DNA from: Seison nebaliae
Taxonomy: Eukaryota; Rotifera; Pararotatoria; Seisonacea; Seisonidae
DNA length: 53,689 bases
Direction of reading: 5' to 3'
Assembly: GCA_023231475.1 (NCBI GenBank)
Contig: JALJEE010001667.1
Location: forward strand, 1-53,689
Both the position numbers and the translations under genes were made by a program. A model generated the notes under the pieces. The model did no database searches. It was not told where the DNA came from and was given only the letters and a program-made list of their open reading frames with translations. Shown piece after piece: positions 11,833-23,471 of this stretch (position 1 is its first letter; the number at the start of each line of letters is the position of its first letter).

Positions 11833-11904
11833 GCGTCAGTGGTGTAAAGGTTAGCATGGTTGCCTTCCAAGCAATTGATCCGGGTTCGATTCCCGGCTGA
11901 CGCA
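11833..11904 (+). tRNA. tRNA-Gly (anticodon TCC)
   Basis: It has a perfect 7-bp acceptor stem, GCGTCAG (11833-11839) with CTGACGC (11897-11903), and discriminator A at 11904. The A box TGGTGTAAAGG and B box GGTTCGATTCC are present. The anticodon loop is CTTCCAA (11864-11870), so the anticodon is TCC at 11866-11868, decoding GGA. There is no intron and no encoded CCA, as expected for a eukaryotic nuclear gene. Confidence 0.97.
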
Positions 11905-11909
11905 AATAA

Positions 11910-11917
11910 TTTTTTTT
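11910..11917 (+). terminator. RNA polymerase III T-run terminator
   Basis: Eight consecutive T residues lie 6 nt after the tRNA-Gly 3' end. This is the usual Pol III stop signal. Confidence 0.8.
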
Positions 11918-12184
11918 CAACTAGACAAATGAATAGTCCGTTATGAAGTCCGTTAAACACTACTAAGAAGAACATTTGCTTGATATTAGTACCAATTATA
12001 TTTGTCGTAACGTAACCGATAAAGTGAAAGGAGCGACGAGTCGAAGGCGACTATAAAGTTCCGTTATATATCAGGTATGGTGGCATTAGTGATTACTAGA
12101 CAGTCAATATCTTTCCGAAAATATCTATCAAGAGTCATTCGTTTAAGAAAACTATATTTGGAGTTAAGTAATAAATTGAAATAA

Positions 12185-12630
12185 ATGGGAAGTTCGATTA
12201 AAACGGTTTGTATCTTTTTCGTCATTTTTCTCACAAATGTGGAAGGAGAATTAGGTTAACATCTACTTTAAATTTGAGATTAATCTGATAAAATTTGATG
12301 TTGTTAGATAACTCCTTATCCAATTTATTTCAAGCACTCGCTGCTAATCAGTTAATGGAATCATATGACAAACGTGCTGTGAAATCGAATCGATTGAATT
12401 CGAAGATAAAATTTTATGAGCAACAAGCAGATTTGCTTACGAAATTGTTAAATGGTGAAGATGTATCTGATGATGAGAAGTTATTGTTAAGTTTCTTCAT
12501 TTTTCTTTTATTTCCATTCTTTTCAAGAGGAATGATGCATGAAGATAATATAAACGCCGAATTCTTGGAAATGGTAAAAAATAAAATTGAGAAACTAAAA
12601 TCGAGAAAAGGACGTCGTCGTCGTCATTGA
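12185..12630 (+). CDS. small secreted protein with basic C-terminus
   Basis: Exons 12185-12254, 12308-12485 and 12528-12630 give about 116 residues. The start is ATG with a signal peptide (MGSSIKTVCIFFVIFLTNVEG). A phase-1 intron (53 nt) falls right after the signal peptide. The second intron (12486-12527, 42 nt) is a multiple of three, and reading through it would insert an oddly hydrophobic SFFIFLLFPFF stretch, so I treat it as an intron. The mature part is helical and charged, has no cysteines, contains a YDKR dibasic site and ends RKGRRRRH. A peptide precursor or secreted basic effector is possible, but no family is recognised. The next gene has the same plan. Confidence 0.6.
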
Positions 12631-13009
12631 AATCGACACAGAGCTGGTCAATAAAGAAGATGATGATTAATTGTCATAAAGAACAATTATCTTTAAGTAA
12701 TTTTCATATATGGAAGAGAAGCAAAACGACTATAATAATAAGAATAATAAATTTCTGATTGAATGTTTCTCTTAAATTGAACGAGTAAAAAGAAAATCTA
12801 TTATTGACTTATTGTTCCTTTACATCATTCTATATTGTCCATGATCAGTTATATAAGAACTGATGTAATCGTTAACAAAAGTGTATCAACTTGAAATATC
12901 ATTAGAATTGAATATCGACCGATTTCATTCCACTCAACATATACGACACTTACAAGAACTAATAAATTATTAATTTCCTTCCCACTCTTGTTGTTAGTGT
13001 TCGAGGGAA

Positions 13010-13018
13010 TATAAAAAG
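13010..13018 (+). promoter_or_regulatory. TATA box of the downstream secreted-protein gene
   Basis: TATAAAAAG lies 74 bp before the ATG at 13092. That would give a transcription start near 13040 and a short leader. It is a strong match in sequence and position; function is inferred. Confidence 0.55.
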
Positions 13019-13091
13019 AGTATAATGGAATTGTCTTTTACATAGAACGTTTATTCCTTCTTTATTTTCATCTAGTTAAGAATCATCAATA

Positions 13092-13860
13092 ATGAAACAT
13101 TTTTTCTTGTCTCTCTTAGTAGCCACATTGGTTATTTCAGCATTAGCTGAATATTCAGGTTCTAATTTCCATTACACTTCATTCACTTAATTAATTAATT
13201 TAAATAACTGAATTAGATGAGGATCTTCTTGACATTTTATCAGCGGAAGATGCTGATTCATTCTTAGAGACTTTCGAGAAACGTTTTTGGAAGAAAAAGA
13301 AGCCAACATCTGCTCCAACCATTTCACCAAGAAAACTGAAAAAAGCAGAAAAACAACGACAGGAGAAAGAGAGACGTCTGAAATTGAATAAGGCGAAAGC
13401 TTTGAAATTTTATGAGGATACATGTGAAACGTCGAAGAAAATTCCTCAGAGATCATGTCGACCAATACAGGAATGTTTTGCTGATTCGGGATCAAGAAGG
13501 AACTCGATTAAACCACGACCATCCGATCCTTCCGATAATTACTTGAGACCATCTTCTTTCAGAAATCCATCATCTGGAAGTCTTCGACGATCTTCTGGAA
13601 GTTTCCATCGTTCATCGATCGATAGTTCACCATCATCAAGACGAAGTATCCGAGTCAAGCCCATTCCAATACGTCGCCCAAGTGAGTCAAGTCGAAGAGA
13701 TTCGATTCTTTCTCGACGATTGACTGATGATTATCGTCGAAATCGTGATAGTTACAGTTCGCGAAGAGGTTCGTCTAACGAGGAATCTGGATCAACAATT
13801 TATCGTACTTTCCGGGCATCGAAAGATAATCCGAAAACTTACCGAACATACAGTTTCTAA
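13092..13860 (+). CDS. secreted Ser/Arg-rich basic protein
   Basis: Two exons (13092-13158 and 13217-13860, 58-nt phase-1 intron) encode 236 residues. The N-terminus is a clear signal peptide (MKHFFLSLLVATLVISALA). Next comes a short acidic propeptide-like segment (DEDLLDILSAEDADSFLETF) ending in a dibasic EKR, then a KKKK cluster. A central part has only three cysteines. The second half is Ser/Arg/Pro-rich, with many RRSS, RRPS and SRRGS motifs. The C-terminus is YRTYSF. The frame crosses the intron cleanly. An acidic propeptide with a dibasic site resembles processed secreted precursors. The SR content resembles splicing factors, but the signal peptide argues against a nuclear role. No homologue is recognised. 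Confidence 0.65.
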
Positions 13861-14232
13861 ATAAATCTAGTTTGCTAGTTCAGAAGACGATTAAACGAGT
13901 ATTTCTATCAAAATCATCATAATTCTCATTTTTTATTATACTGATTGAAACAATTATTGAACAAATCACAATTGGACCATATTATTGATATTTTCTTATA
14001 TTTTTAATAAAACTAAAAATTTTCCTTAAACTCAAGCTAAAACTAACTGAACTTAAAATATTTTGATTTATTATAATTTATTTAAAATATCACAACAGCT
14101 CATGAATGTATTCCATTATCTCGATAAGTCTTCATCTCCATGACATACGTCGACAACTGATATTTTGTTTACATTGCACTACCTTATTCATTTTATTTAC
14201 ACAAATATCTCAAACTCGAGAAAAAAAGTGTA

Positions 14233-15150
14233 ATGAATTGTACATTCGGAATTTATTTCATTTATTTCATCGTTACAATTACGATCGGTTACATGAATTC
14301 CTTATCTTTCATTTCCTTCAATTAAATTTAGTTCTTCCATTAAAGTTCATTTCATTCTCCGTTCCAAAATGGCTGTGGTGGACGATCGAACCCAATGTAC
14401 ATCCATCAAAATCGATGTCATTCATCGAGGAAGGACTTTGGGCGAAATGTGTTTCACTTCATGAACAATCTGGTACAGAAGTCACGGATGATCATTTGTT
14501 GGAATTATTTAATTTTACGATGAACATTCATTTTTTTACCTCTTCAGTTTTAAGACGTGTACTCATTGGACGGGAGAATTTCTTTATTCCAGTTGGATGG
14601 AATTCGATGTCGACGTTCCACAAAATGCACCATCCGAAATTTATCGACATGTCGTAATTGATGATTATCTTTATGTAATTCAAGTTAGGAAAGAATTGTT
14701 TTTTCGAAAATTCAAATTCCATTCTTTCAGGCATTAATTACAACCGGAATGATTTCTGATATTTTATCTGCATTTTTGCTAATTATCATTTTTCACAAAA
14801 TTCGCACTACTCATGAAACATCATTACCATTAATTAAATGGATGATATTTTTGAACGTCGCTTCCATCATATTGCGAACCATATCGATGGTTCTGGTGGA
14901 AGCTCTTTGGAAGAAGAAGCGTTATGATGCTCTTATGAATTTCGAACCAATGAACAAACCAATTATGATATATGGATGGGCATTCTATTTGGAAATTGCT
15001 GTCATTATACTCACCGTTATATTATCCACAACTGAAGCGATTCATTATAAAGTGAAAGTGAGTGAAATTAAGAGAATCTATCGGAAAAAAATCATCTTAC
15101 AACAAGTCACCGAGAGATTGAAGATGTTAGACAATGAAGATATACCATAA
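14233..15150 (+). CDS. claudin-like four-transmembrane protein 1
   Basis: Exons 14233-14287, 14332-14480, 14555-14683 and 14731-15150 give about 250 residues. There are four hydrophobic helices: the N-terminal one starts in exon 1 (MNCTFGIYFIYFIVTITI), and exon 4 carries the other three. The first extracellular loop has the claudin-superfamily W...GLW-x2-C pattern (WLWWTIEP...EEGLWAKC), then a second Cys in TCTHWTGEF. The C-terminal tail is short. The acceptor of exon 3 is uncertain (14547 or 14554); only the second keeps frame. Claudins and their relatives (PMP22, LHFPL, worm CLC proteins) form junctions or act as accessory channel subunits. The next gene is a tandem paralogue with matching intron positions. 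Confidence 0.65.
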
Positions 15151-15262
15151 ACTTTTTACGTGATGAAATTGAGAATAAATTAATTTGAAAATTTCGAAAT
15201 TTTCTATTTTTCCTCTTAGAATGTATCATGTTCCCAACTTTTAGAAAGGTCGAATTGAAAAA

Positions 15263-16685
15263 ATGAAACAATTTCCGTCGTCTACAGCGAAAGTTTTAAT
15301 TTCGACGAAAGATGAAAAACTCTTCTATTTATTGGCATGGATTTTCGGCATTGGATTAGGTATTATCATTGTTATTCTCCCATTTTTCATTAGTTCCTTC
15401 AGGTTTTCCGTCACTGGTCGTGTCATTCGCTTCACCAAATTATTTAATTTGGGCTAACGAACCGGAAATCGAACCAACAGATGCGAAAACTTTAATAACG
15501 GAAGGAATCTGGTCTGGATGTTTCGTTGTTCATGATACGTTGTATACACATCGAAAGTCTTTTTAACCATCTCTCAGGAATTTCATGAATTTTCCGTAGT
15601 TATAAAGTATGTCAATTTTGGACTGGTGGTATTTCGTTTAAATCGTGGAAGGTTCAAGATCCGCAATTAAATCCGGCACTTATTATGGAACTAGACACCC
15701 CAACATTAATGAACGAGTTTATAAATACTTGTCAAGTTTCAATCTTCGATTTATTTACAATATTTTGTTAGCTTAATCGAACCAATTTTAATTCTAGGCA
15801 TTCTATTTTTTGGCATTATTTTCCCATTTGGCTTCCATTGTTTGTTTGAGTCTTTTTGAGCAGAAAAGAAAGAAAATATCAAAACTCGCGTTAACCAAAT
15901 TTTTGAATATAACCGGAGGATTGTTGATAACATCGAGCTTCTTACGTCTTCTTACCATACCGATAATTACGGAAGGATGGCTAAAAAAACGACGACAGGC
16001 ACTTGTGAATTTCTCTCAGAATTTTATGCCAATCGTACGTTATGGTTGGGGTTTCTGGTTTGCTATACCTTCAATATTATTCCCGATGGTTGGAGGAATT
16101 GTCTTATTAATATTGACAAGGAAAATTATCGATCGATACAGTCGAAATAAATTCACGGCCAGTATGATGACGATACCTCAAGATTTACGTCCACATGAAC
16201 GATTTCCGTTAATAAGACGAACACCGTCCCATTCTTCGATCAAGAAACCAATTCTGTATGCAACTGGCGGGAAAAATGGTGGAATTTATTATGATTATAA
16301 TACCGAACAAAAGATTAGGAAAGGTGAGGAAAAGAGAGAGATGATAAAACGTCAACCGAATAAATTCATTAATAATAATCTTCAGACACATCATATGGGA
16401 ACTGGGAAAATGGACCAATATGAAGACATAAAAACTCAACATCCAGTCAACGTTCCTACTCATGTTCCACCACATAATTATAATTATTATCTTCCTGCTA
16501 AAAACAATTTGCCGAATTTGGAAAATTTAAAGGAACAAGAAACTCATCATTTTGGAAGTTAAAATTTTCCCGTTTTTTGAAAAAATTTCATAAAATATTT
16601 TAATAATTTTTTAGATCGAGAACTTCATGGAAGTCGCCAAATTATTAATATCGATGCGGATAATGCTTTAGAATCTGCCGTCTAA
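15263..16685 (+). CDS. claudin-like four-transmembrane protein 2, long tail with PDZ ligand
   Basis: Five exons (15263-15359, 15403-15538, 15600-15735, 15798-16557, 16615-16685) join in frame to 399 residues. Introns are 43-62 nt. The first loop has W-x19-W-x2-C-x9-C (LIWANEP...GIWSGC...KVC), the same W, W-x2-C and C-x9-C spacing as vertebrate claudins. Three more helices follow. The cytoplasmic tail is about 150 residues, basic and His/Asn-rich, and ends ESAV, a class I PDZ ligand (S-x-V). It is a tandem paralogue of the previous gene, 112 bp downstream in the same direction. It is probably a junction or accessory membrane protein that binds a PDZ scaffold; the role is inferred. Confidence 0.7.
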
Positions 16686-16749
16686 TTTTTTCTTTTATTT
16701 TGTAATACAAAAAATCCGATTTAAATTAATTTTAAAGAATAATTCCCGA

Positions 16750-17901
16750 TTAAGTGAAAGTTTTAAGAACATTCTCTGATGATTTCTCTACTACCGGAAT
16801 AACGATTTCATGAATAAATGGTCGTTCAACATTTTTGTTCGCCAACATCACTTTTAAGAGTTTAATAATATCATTTGATAAATGTCCATAGTTCGTTGGA
16901 ATGATTATGTCATTGTTCTCAATAACATCGAACAATTTTTGAATTTGACTAATTTGAATTTCGAGTAATTGAATTTCTTTACATTGGAAAAGAAACGGAT
17001 GATGAATAAATGCCAATTGGTAAAGAATTACACCTAATTGCCATACATCGCTCAATCTCCCATCATATATGTCTGTTCCTCGAACATTCTCTGGTGGAGA
17101 CGCCAACGGTGTACATTGTTGACGATAAATATGATGAGAATTTGAATTTTTCTCCCTCATTTTAATATGATGACGAATTGATCGTCTAATTTTAATTTGT
17201 TGCTCATATGTACCATCATCGTCATCGAATTTAGTCTCAACAATTGTCGCGTTTGATAATGGAGTAGCTATCTCAAAATCGATTAGTTTTAGTATTCCTG
17301 CTTCCGTTATGATGATATTTTCTAATTTCAAATCGTTATGAATTATATTCGCCGTTAGATGAAGATATCGAACTGCAGCGAACAAATGTTCCATACAATG
17401 AATTAATTCAGTTTGATTTAGAGAGAATCTATCATTATCCGAATAACGTTCGATCAATTTCTTCTGGTCAATTAATAGTGGGAGATGATTCACGAAGAAA
17501 TTGTCTAAATCGCAAATTCCTCGTTCGAGTAATATATACAATTTCTTCTGATGTCCGTCATAAGAAAAATGGATAAATTTCACAATGTTCTCATGTGCCA
17601 GTTGAGATAAGATCGATACTTCTCGACCAAATCGCATTTGTTCGAATCGATTCAAATCTGCACCATAATTATCATCAGTGATACCATCAAATGATTTAGT
17701 TTCTTGAAATTTCTTATTGAAATTAATACGATTTCGAACCGTTATTTTAGTTAAATTCGTTTTGTTTTTTAACATTTTGATTATAATCCGTTTTTTTGTA
17801 GGACGGAGTACGCTTTCGAACACATCGGTATTATTCGTTCCGTGATAGATATTCTCACCTAACTGAATATGACTAAGAGATATGACATTCTTCGGATTCA
17901 T
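16750..17901 (-). CDS. divergent protein kinase
   Basis: Single exon, ATG at 17901, 383 residues. Kinase features in order: no clear glycine-rich loop; ion-pair Lys42 (RIIIKML) and Glu94 (GREVSIL); catalytic loop HNDLKLEN (188-195) in place of HRDxxxxN, keeping Asp190 and Asn195; DFE (208-210) in place of DFG; a long acidic/basic insert in the activation segment (about 216-260); PPE (269-271) in place of APE; and DVWQLGVILYQL. The metal-binding Asp and catalytic Asp survive, so activity is possible. The lost Gly of DFG and the weak P-loop point to altered regulation or a pseudokinase. I cannot place it in a subfamily. It converges on the claudin-like gene with a 64-bp gap. Confidence 0.8.
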   Translation of the reverse strand: MNPKNVISLSHIQLGENIYHGTNNTDVFESVLRPTKKRIIIKMLKNKTNLTKITVRNRINFNKKFQETKSFDGITDDNYGADLNRFEQMRFGREVSILSQLAHENIVKFIHFSYDGHQKKLYILLERGICDLDNFFVNHLPLLIDQKKLIERYSDNDRFSLNQTELIHCMEHLFAAVRYLHLTANIIHNDLKLENIIITEAGILKLIDFEIATPLSNATIVETKFDDDDGTYEQQIKIRRSIRHHIKMREKNSNSHHIYRQQCTPLASPPENVRGTDIYDGRLSDVWQLGVILYQLAFIHHPFLFQCKEIQLLEIQISQIQKLFDVIENNDIIIPTNYGHLSNDIIKLLKVMLANKNVERPFIHEIVIPVVEKSSENVLKTFT

Positions 17902-18081
17902 GGTTGACGTTTCGAGACAAGATCTGTTGACGAAAAGTTTGTTCGCTACTTTATTGTCTGAACGGAAATTACGAAGTTGTTTGTTCAGTTGTCGCGAGGA
18001 CGTTACGGAACGAACGTTTATCAGTTGGATTCATATTGTTTGAAAAATTGAAATTCATTCATTTGTATAAAATTGAGTCGT

Positions 18082-18089
18082 AACGGACG
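18082..18089. repeat. left 8-bp target-site duplication AACGGACG
   Basis: It matches 18536-18543 exactly and abuts the TAGTG terminus of the foldback element. Confidence 0.85.
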
Positions 18090-18535
18090 TAGTGATGTTG
18101 ATACGAATTGCGAAGAGAAATTAATTTCTTAGTTCCCCTTTTAATAAATGAAAAATTCCAGACATTTCCCTTTCGCGAGTTATACATACTCCCACTTCGT
18201 GAAGGGAAACGAAGTGAAGGAAAGAATAGGAGAAAAAAAGGAACGGCGAAAGAACATTTTTTTGAAAGTCCTTTTCCTACTTTAACGGACAGAATAGTAC
18301 TGCGACAATATATTCGTTGAAAAATTATGATATTCTGTCCGTTAAAGTAGGAAAAGGACTTTCAAAAAAATGTTCTTTCGCCGTTCCTTTTTTTCTCCTA
18401 TTCTTTCCTTCACTTTCACTTTCCACGAAGTGGGATTATGTATAGCTCGCGAAAGGGAAATGTCTGGAAATTTTCATTTATTAAAAGGGGAACCAAGAAA
18501 TTAATTTCCATTCGCACTTCGTATCAACATCACTA
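18090..18535. mobile_element. foldback hAT-type MITE, 446 bp
   Basis: The two arms, 18090-18296 and 18331-18535, are near-perfect inverted complements around a 34-bp loop. The termini are TAGTGATGTTGATACG and its complement. They match the hAT-superfamily end rule (C/TAGNG), and the flanking 8-bp duplication AACGGACG is the hAT duplication length. There is no transposase, so the element is non-autonomous. It would fold into a hairpin of about 200 bp if transcribed. It sits between the kinase and delta-catenin genes, inserted upstream of the kinase start. A short frame at 18108-18320 is a by-product of the arm. Confidence 0.9.
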
Positions 18536-18543
18536 AACGGACG
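18536..18543. repeat. right 8-bp target-site duplication AACGGACG
   Basis: Exact copy of 18082-18089, directly after the CACTA end of the element. Confidence 0.85.
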
Positions 18544-18853
18544 GAAAAGAAAAGAATTTAACAGACGTTTTTTATTTTAAATTTATCAAAAATTTGAAGA
18601 AATTTGTTGTATAAGAAAATGATGGGCGAAGGAAATGGATGAGGGGAAGAAAATTTGTATATATTAGATTAGAAATGAAAAAAATGTAAAGAATTTCCGT
18701 TTGAGAATTATTTGCCAATTAGATAAAAGGGAAGAATGTATTGAAAATGATGGGATAAAAGGAGTTAAAATCATTTAAAAACTAAAATTACAAGTAATTA
18801 AAAGAAAGTCTAGTCTAGAGAATGTGGAAGAATGGAAATATCTCCTCAAGAAT

Positions 18854-21800
18854 TTACACCCAACTGTCCGAAGGCGATTTATTCTCGTTGATGACTGACG
18901 AACTCATCAATTGCTGATTCTCAAATGGTGATTGTTCATGTAAACGCTGTTGTTGTTGTTGTTGTGGTGGTGGTGGTGGTAGTGGTGGTTGTGACGATGG
19001 TTGACGTGAATTGTTGATTTGTTGATGTCTCTTCAACAACTCATCCATTTCATTATCGGTTATCGGAGTTAATTTATTATCAGCACATACCAAATAATTC
19101 TTTCCTCGAATATTTATCACTTTCGCCACCGTATTCTCATCATGATCGAACGATAACACATTGTCCAATAATGAAGCAGAATCAGGCGCATATTTCAAAG
19201 AGTTCTGAGATGAATTCATCATACCGTTGCCAGGAGCGATATCTTGATTATCTTCTCGATTGCTACAATGACTTAATGTTTGTTGGTGATAATTAGCCAA
19301 GTCATTTTGATCATTCACCATTTCACCATCAATTCCATTATGAATGTTAGTTATGTTACTTCGATAATATTGCCCGTTCGATTGTAACGAATAATTATCC
19401 GTATCATCCGAATATGGCACGTATTGTTGTTGTTGTTGTTGTTGTTTGATATGATGTGCCTGATTTCGATTAGGTACCAAAGTGTTATGACCATCAATCT
19501 CATTCTCATTTTGTATAATCCGTCCATATTTCTGTTGTTGTTGTTGTTGTTGCTGACGCAATTGTTGCTGTTTATCAACATGAGCATAAAGACTGTCTTC
19601 ATGATTCATGACATCATCATGAACATTAGTTGATCGTCGACTTGAACGAGAAATATTCTGAAGATGTTTGGAGAAAATATGAAGTTTAAAGGGAAAATTA
19701 ATGAAAAGTTTGAACATCCAAATTGCCTCGATCAAGAGATGCTTGACTTTGATACTTTTGCTGGTGTTGTTGTTGTTCTTGTTGTCGTGGTTGTAATTGA
19801 GAGATTTCAGTTCGTTGCCTTTTGCGACTACTATCTCTCATTGTCTGATCATGTTTCCCACCGATATCGGCACGAGGACGATGTAAAGTGTTAATAGGTG
19901 AATAATCAGGTTGTGATAACTCGAATGAACGATTGATAAAATGTTTTTCAGTGAATCCATGCTTCTCATACAATTCATGCATATCCTTCCGTTTCCAAAG
20001 ACTTGAAAGAATCTATAAACAATAAATTATAATAATAATCAAATAATACAAAAAATTAATTTAACATATGCCGTATATTTCATGACTTTAGACGAAAAAC
20101 AATTTCTTGACATCAATATTCTATGTAGTCGTTCAACTCCACCTTCCTCCACGAAATTCCGAGCGAAATGTGTTCGTTTCAATGTTTGTGATTTATCCTT
20201 CAATATCTCATTAATACACGCCAGAACATTGCACAAAGTTTTATCGTTGAATTTCCTTTGATTTTCCGTCGGTATACAATCGATCAAATACTTCATTAAT
20301 CCTTTCCCAATCAATTCTTTATTTCTCGGATCGATCGCCAAATTCCTCAACGTAATAGCAGCGACTGATGCCAACGAATCATTTTGATAATTCAACAAAT
20401 CACAAATGACCATCAATCCCTTCTCTCGACGTACTGTTTGTCTGATCATTCCACTCGGCGACCAATTATATGCCGCTAAATTTTGAATGCATCCACACGC
20501 TGCTTCCATCGTATCAGGATTCTGTGAATGTCGCAATACATGTAAACAAAGCCGAACGACTTCTTCCGTCCACAAATCCCCACCACGACCATCACCTGGA
20601 CGTGGAATATAATTAACATCCGCTTTCCTTTGAGTACGACTTTTACTTCGACTATTCGATTTGTCATTTCGATCCAAATTCTTTTCATTCATCTTCTTCA
20701 TTTTACTTCTTTCTTTATGTTTCCTTTGATTGTCTATTCCTCTTAACGGTAAAGTTGATTCATCTCCAGTATTTTCTCCATCAGTCGCTTCACTTAAACC
20801 GATAACGGCACGGAAAGCCAAATTCCTGAGAACACAAAAACAATTCTCTAAAGTTTTTCCATGAATCTCAACGGAATGATTACACGCCGCTTTTGAGACT
20901 TGTAATAACGATTCGACTAAACCAGGAGCATGTCTCATTAACGATCTGATTTCATCTTCAGTACTAGAACAATTTCTAAGAATTCCCACAGCATTCCGGA
21001 GAACAGTGGGGAAAGCATAATTCTGATTTTGTAATCGTTGAATTGATAATGAACATAACGGAACGATTATCCTCTCAGTTAATGCGGCTAAACCGATAAT
21101 CATTATTGGTTTCTTCGTTTCTTCACATCCTGATAAATTCCATAAAACGGCAGTAGCTGCTTCTTTTACCGAATTATCATTTGTTTCAACTAACAATCGA
21201 ACAAGAGATTCGATTCCGTTACATCTCTTAATCTCTCTCTTATTCTCATCATTATTCTTCCCATAACTCAAATTTCTTAGGGCCCCACAAGAATTTCGAT
21301 GTACATCGAATTTTCGATGTGATAATAATTTGACTAATGCCGATATACCATCCAAAACACGTGTTCGTGTTTTCACTTCATCATCATTATAACAGAGATG
21401 TTGGAGATATGCTGCTGCATTTGCTTTCTTCCGATCATCATCATCTGATAAAAATTCGATAACTTCCGCCAAATTCGGATTTCGCCAATATTGTGGTTGT
21501 CGATATAACGAATCTTGGGGATTTTGTTGTTGTTGATATTGTGGTTGTTGTGACATGTCATCAGGATCATGATCTAATCCTTCATAACGATCATCGACTA
21601 ATGGGTTTGGATCGGGATCGAAATCGATTCCTCTTTCTTCAGGATAATTTCGATTCTCTTCAGGATGGAGACTCTCTCGATCTTTCATTTCATTCAATAA
21701 TTTCCTTCCTCTTTCTTGCACGATCGAATCGGAATCTCTATCTTCATCATTTCGACGACGATGACCCGAATGTGGATGACGAGGAAGGACATGTTGTTGA

Positions 21801-23428
21801 TAATATTCTTCACTATCCATTTCAACTGGAACATATTTACCATTTATTAATCGATAAATTTTCGGAATTTGTTTAATATAATCTTCGTTATGTTCCAGAG
21901 ATAAATCACCGTCATTGGGATGTTCGGTCACTAAAGTTTTCTGATATTCTTCAGGAATATGAATTCCATGCTTCCTCAACAATTCAGGATCGATCGGTTT
22001 CCCAGTAAGAATATCGATAGGAATTTGTTTAACACTTCGAATCGTCGTAATTTTCGTCACTTTAGTCACTTCTTCTTGTTCTTGTTGACGACGAACAATT
22101 TTTGTGCCATCTGGTGCCACTTCTTCGGTGACTGTCTCGTGAACGGTGACATGACTTTTTCCTTCATTCGGACTAGTACTGGACGTTGTGTTCTTATTAT
22201 TCTTATTATCATTGGAGTCGTTGGAACGAATGTTGAGTTTAGAGAATGATTGAGGTAAATCGGGATCGATCGACATTTGTTGATTGGATAACGGTCCATC
22301 AGTATCGAATTCGTATGTGTATGAATAACGTTCTCTCGTTGGTAATTGTTGAGTCATTGTATGAAACTTTTCATTTGAATCGGAATGTTTCATTTCATCA
22401 ACATCATCACTACTACTTCCCGTATTAATTTGATCATCAGAGACACGTGGCTGTATACAGGAAAGATCTTTCTGTTTATATTGTTCACCCACTAAATGAT
22501 GATAATGACCTTCGTCATTCTTATGTTTATCGTTCGTCCTCTTCCTACTCCCACAAACATACTCATAATTGATGGGAGAGGAGTCTCTCGAATAATATTG
22601 TTGTTCCATCTGATGATATTGTTCATATTGTTTCTGCTGTTCATGTGGATGTTGTTGTTGAAAGTTATCGTTGTCGGCATAATGATGAACTTCGTCTGAA
22701 TCACTTTGATTCATTCCATTCGTATAAGGGAACGTATCGTTATGTTGCATCGAATGATAGTGTTGAGAGTTGGGATCATACGGATGATGATTCGGATCGA
22801 TTTGACGATGGTGATGTTCCATATGTCGTTGAGAGGAATGGGAACAATCGATTTCATCTGAACTATTCGCATTATAAAATCGACGATTATCAGTTATCGT
22901 TTGTTGAGGAATTTGCTGACGATGCGAATGGTGATGATGATGGTGATGGGATGGATAATGTGGATAATCGACGACGTTGTCTGTTGAGTATCGTCTAACA
23001 TGATCCATCTCTTCCTGATTATTACAGTTATTCTCTCCCTCGTAAGTATCATTCGACTGATTATTATGATTATTATAATCATCATCTTCTTCTTCTTCTT
23101 CTTCCTCTTCATCATCATCATCGTCATCTTCTGTGGTTGTATTTCGATTTTCATTATAAGCACGATGATGATGATGTTGATGATGCGGAGGATAACCAGG
23201 ATAATTCTGTTCTTGTGAATGATGGTGATGGTGATGATGTTGATGATATTGTCGTTCTGCATGATAATTTCGTTTAGTAGACGACATGTTAGAATAAGGT
23301 GAAGAATTCACTTCGTCCACATGATACGAATGCATTTCTTGTTGAGACGTTAAATTATCTGGAGAATAATGTTGATGATGATAATGTTCCTCTTGTAATT
23401 GATATCGACCTTCATTATCATCATTATC

Positions 23429-23471
<43 letters not shown>

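Noticed and set aside
18108-18320. 70-residue plus-strand frame
   Set aside because: It lies wholly inside the left arm and loop of the foldback MITE and has no coding features.
19424-19633. Leucine-rich frame on the plus strand
   Set aside because: It is a shadow of Gln/CAA codon runs in the delta-catenin 3' exon. The same holds for several frames between 21490 and 23630.
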